Part shown: one piece after another, positions 14,251 to 14,914 of the stretch | Position numbering within the stretch: the first letter of the stretch is position 1 | Layout: each line of letters begins with the position of its first letter | Assembly: GCA_937934385.1 (NCBI GenBank) | Contig: CALGZV010000010.1 | Location: 1 to 14,914, forward strand | DNA length: 14,914 nucleotides | From: an uncultured Clostridia bacterium | GTDB lineage: Bacteria; Bacillota; Clostridia; Oscillospirales; CAG-272 | Reading direction: 5' to 3' | Position numbers and translations under genes: made by a program | Notes under the pieces: model-generated | What the model saw: only the letters and a program-made list of their open reading frames with translations | Told to the model about the DNA's origin: nothing | Databases searched by the model: none

Positions 14251-14914
14251 TTATTTCTTAAGCGCAACTGCCGCACGTGCTTTTGCGGCGGGCGTAATTC
14301 CGTACATCTCAAGAAGTGCGGGAACTTTTCCCGAACGGCCGAACACATCTTCGACACCGACGCGGAGAACGGGTACGGGATATGCTTCAGCAGTTGCAGA
14401 AGCAACGGCTTCTCCGAGACCGCCTATAATATTATGCTCCTCTGCGGTTACGATAGCGCCGGTCTTTTTCGCTTCGGCTATAACAAGCTCGCGGTCGAGA
14501 GGTTTTATGGTATGGATATTTATAACTGCTGCGTCGATACCCTCTGCTGCAAGTGATGTGCGGGCTTCGAGCGCCATAGCAACGGTGACGCCTGTTGCTA
14601 TGATGGTCACATCCTTACCGTCGGCCATTTTGATTCCCTTGCCGATTTCCATTTTGTATGTATTTTCGTCGTAGATAACCGGGACTGCAAGACGTCTGAA
14701 GCGGAGATATACAGGACCGTTAAAGTTAATTGCCGCCTCAACTGCCGCGCGTGCTTCGACGGCGTCTGCGGGATTGATTATTGTCATGCCGGGGATCGTA
14801 CGCATCGTTCCGATATCCTCAAGGCACTGATGTGTAGCTCCGTCCTCTCCGACTGTGATTCCGGCATGAGTAGCACCGATCTTTACATTGAGGTGCGGAT
14901 ATCCGACGGCGTTA
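14251..14914 (-). CDS. Transketolase, C-terminal part (5' end beyond window)
   Basis: Part of the transketolase that moves two-carbon ketol units between sugar phosphates in the pentose phosphate pathway with thiamine diphosphate. The visible 220 residues cover the end of the pyrimidine-binding domain, with HAGITVGEDGATHQ (its Glu contacts the thiamine ring in the family), and the C-terminal domain from about NPADAVEARAA through VTIIATGVTVAMALEA and EEHNIIGGLGEA. The frame is open to the right edge. The sequence is like that of the separate C-terminal subunit of split transketolases common in anaerobic Firmicutes; whether the N-terminal half is a separate gene cannot be seen here. The 1-deoxyxylulose-5-phosphate synthase family is a less likely reading. 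Confidence 0.9.
   Translation of the reverse strand, partial: NAVGYPHLNVKIGATHAGITVGEDGATHQCLEDIGTMRTIPGMTIINPADAVEARAAVEAAINFNGPVYLRFRRLAVPVIYDENTYKMEIGKGIKMADGKDVTIIATGVTVAMALEARTSLAAEGIDAAVINIHTIKPLDRELVIAEAKKTGAIVTAEEHNIIGGLGEAVASATAEAYPVPVLRVGVEDVFGRSGKVPALLEMYGITPAAKARAAVALKK

Overview
The window looks like ordinary chromosome from an anaerobic, low-to-medium GC member of the Clostridia, probably a gut Oscillospirales/Ruminococcaceae-like lineage. The supporting signs are the tig-clpP-clpX order, a lepB-rbgA-rnhB-yraN block, a glycyl-radical-enzyme activase of the NrdG type, a Cys-rich DUF1540 miniprotein, an ApgM-type phosphoglycerate mutase, and AGGAGG/AAAGGA-like ribosome binding sites. 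The genus-level placement is inference. I see no mobile element, prophage, CRISPR array, rRNA or tRNA.

Layout: (1) 1-3210, minus strand: a protein quality control cluster read tig -> clpP -> clpX. clpX runs off the left edge. tig has a good sigma-A promoter, and clpP has its own probable promoter and a long hairpin in its leader. (2) 3378-4109, minus strand: a metallophosphoesterase. It is divergent from a 64-residue Cys-rich DUF1540 protein on the plus strand (4306-4500), which ends at a strong terminator. (3) 4604-11241, minus strand: seven genes in one direction, apgM -> lepB -> rbgA -> rnhB -> yraN -> M19 dipeptidase -> thrC, with gaps of 125 nt or less. They cover carbon or threonine metabolism, protein export, 50S ribosome assembly, RNA/DNA hybrid removal and threonine synthesis, and could form one long transcription unit. 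(4) 11656-13201, plus strand: a GT4-type glycosyltransferase with a clear promoter, then a small membrane protein gene that needs a +1 frameshift to be read. (5) 13314-14914, minus strand: a radical SAM activase (NrdG type), separated from the plus-strand genes by a perfect 13-bp stem terminator. Upstream of it is the 3' part of a transketolase C-terminal subunit, which runs off the right edge. The space between these two genes holds repeated and palindromic motifs.

The genes are mostly core housekeeping, and I find no clearly new system. The points most worth a second look are the ApgM/thrC association (possible non-orthologous homoserine kinase), the RbgA GTPase lacking the Asp of its NKxD motif, the frameshifted small membrane gene with AGGAGG at the junction, the structured clpP leader, and the charged Ala/Lys/Glu tail on trigger factor.
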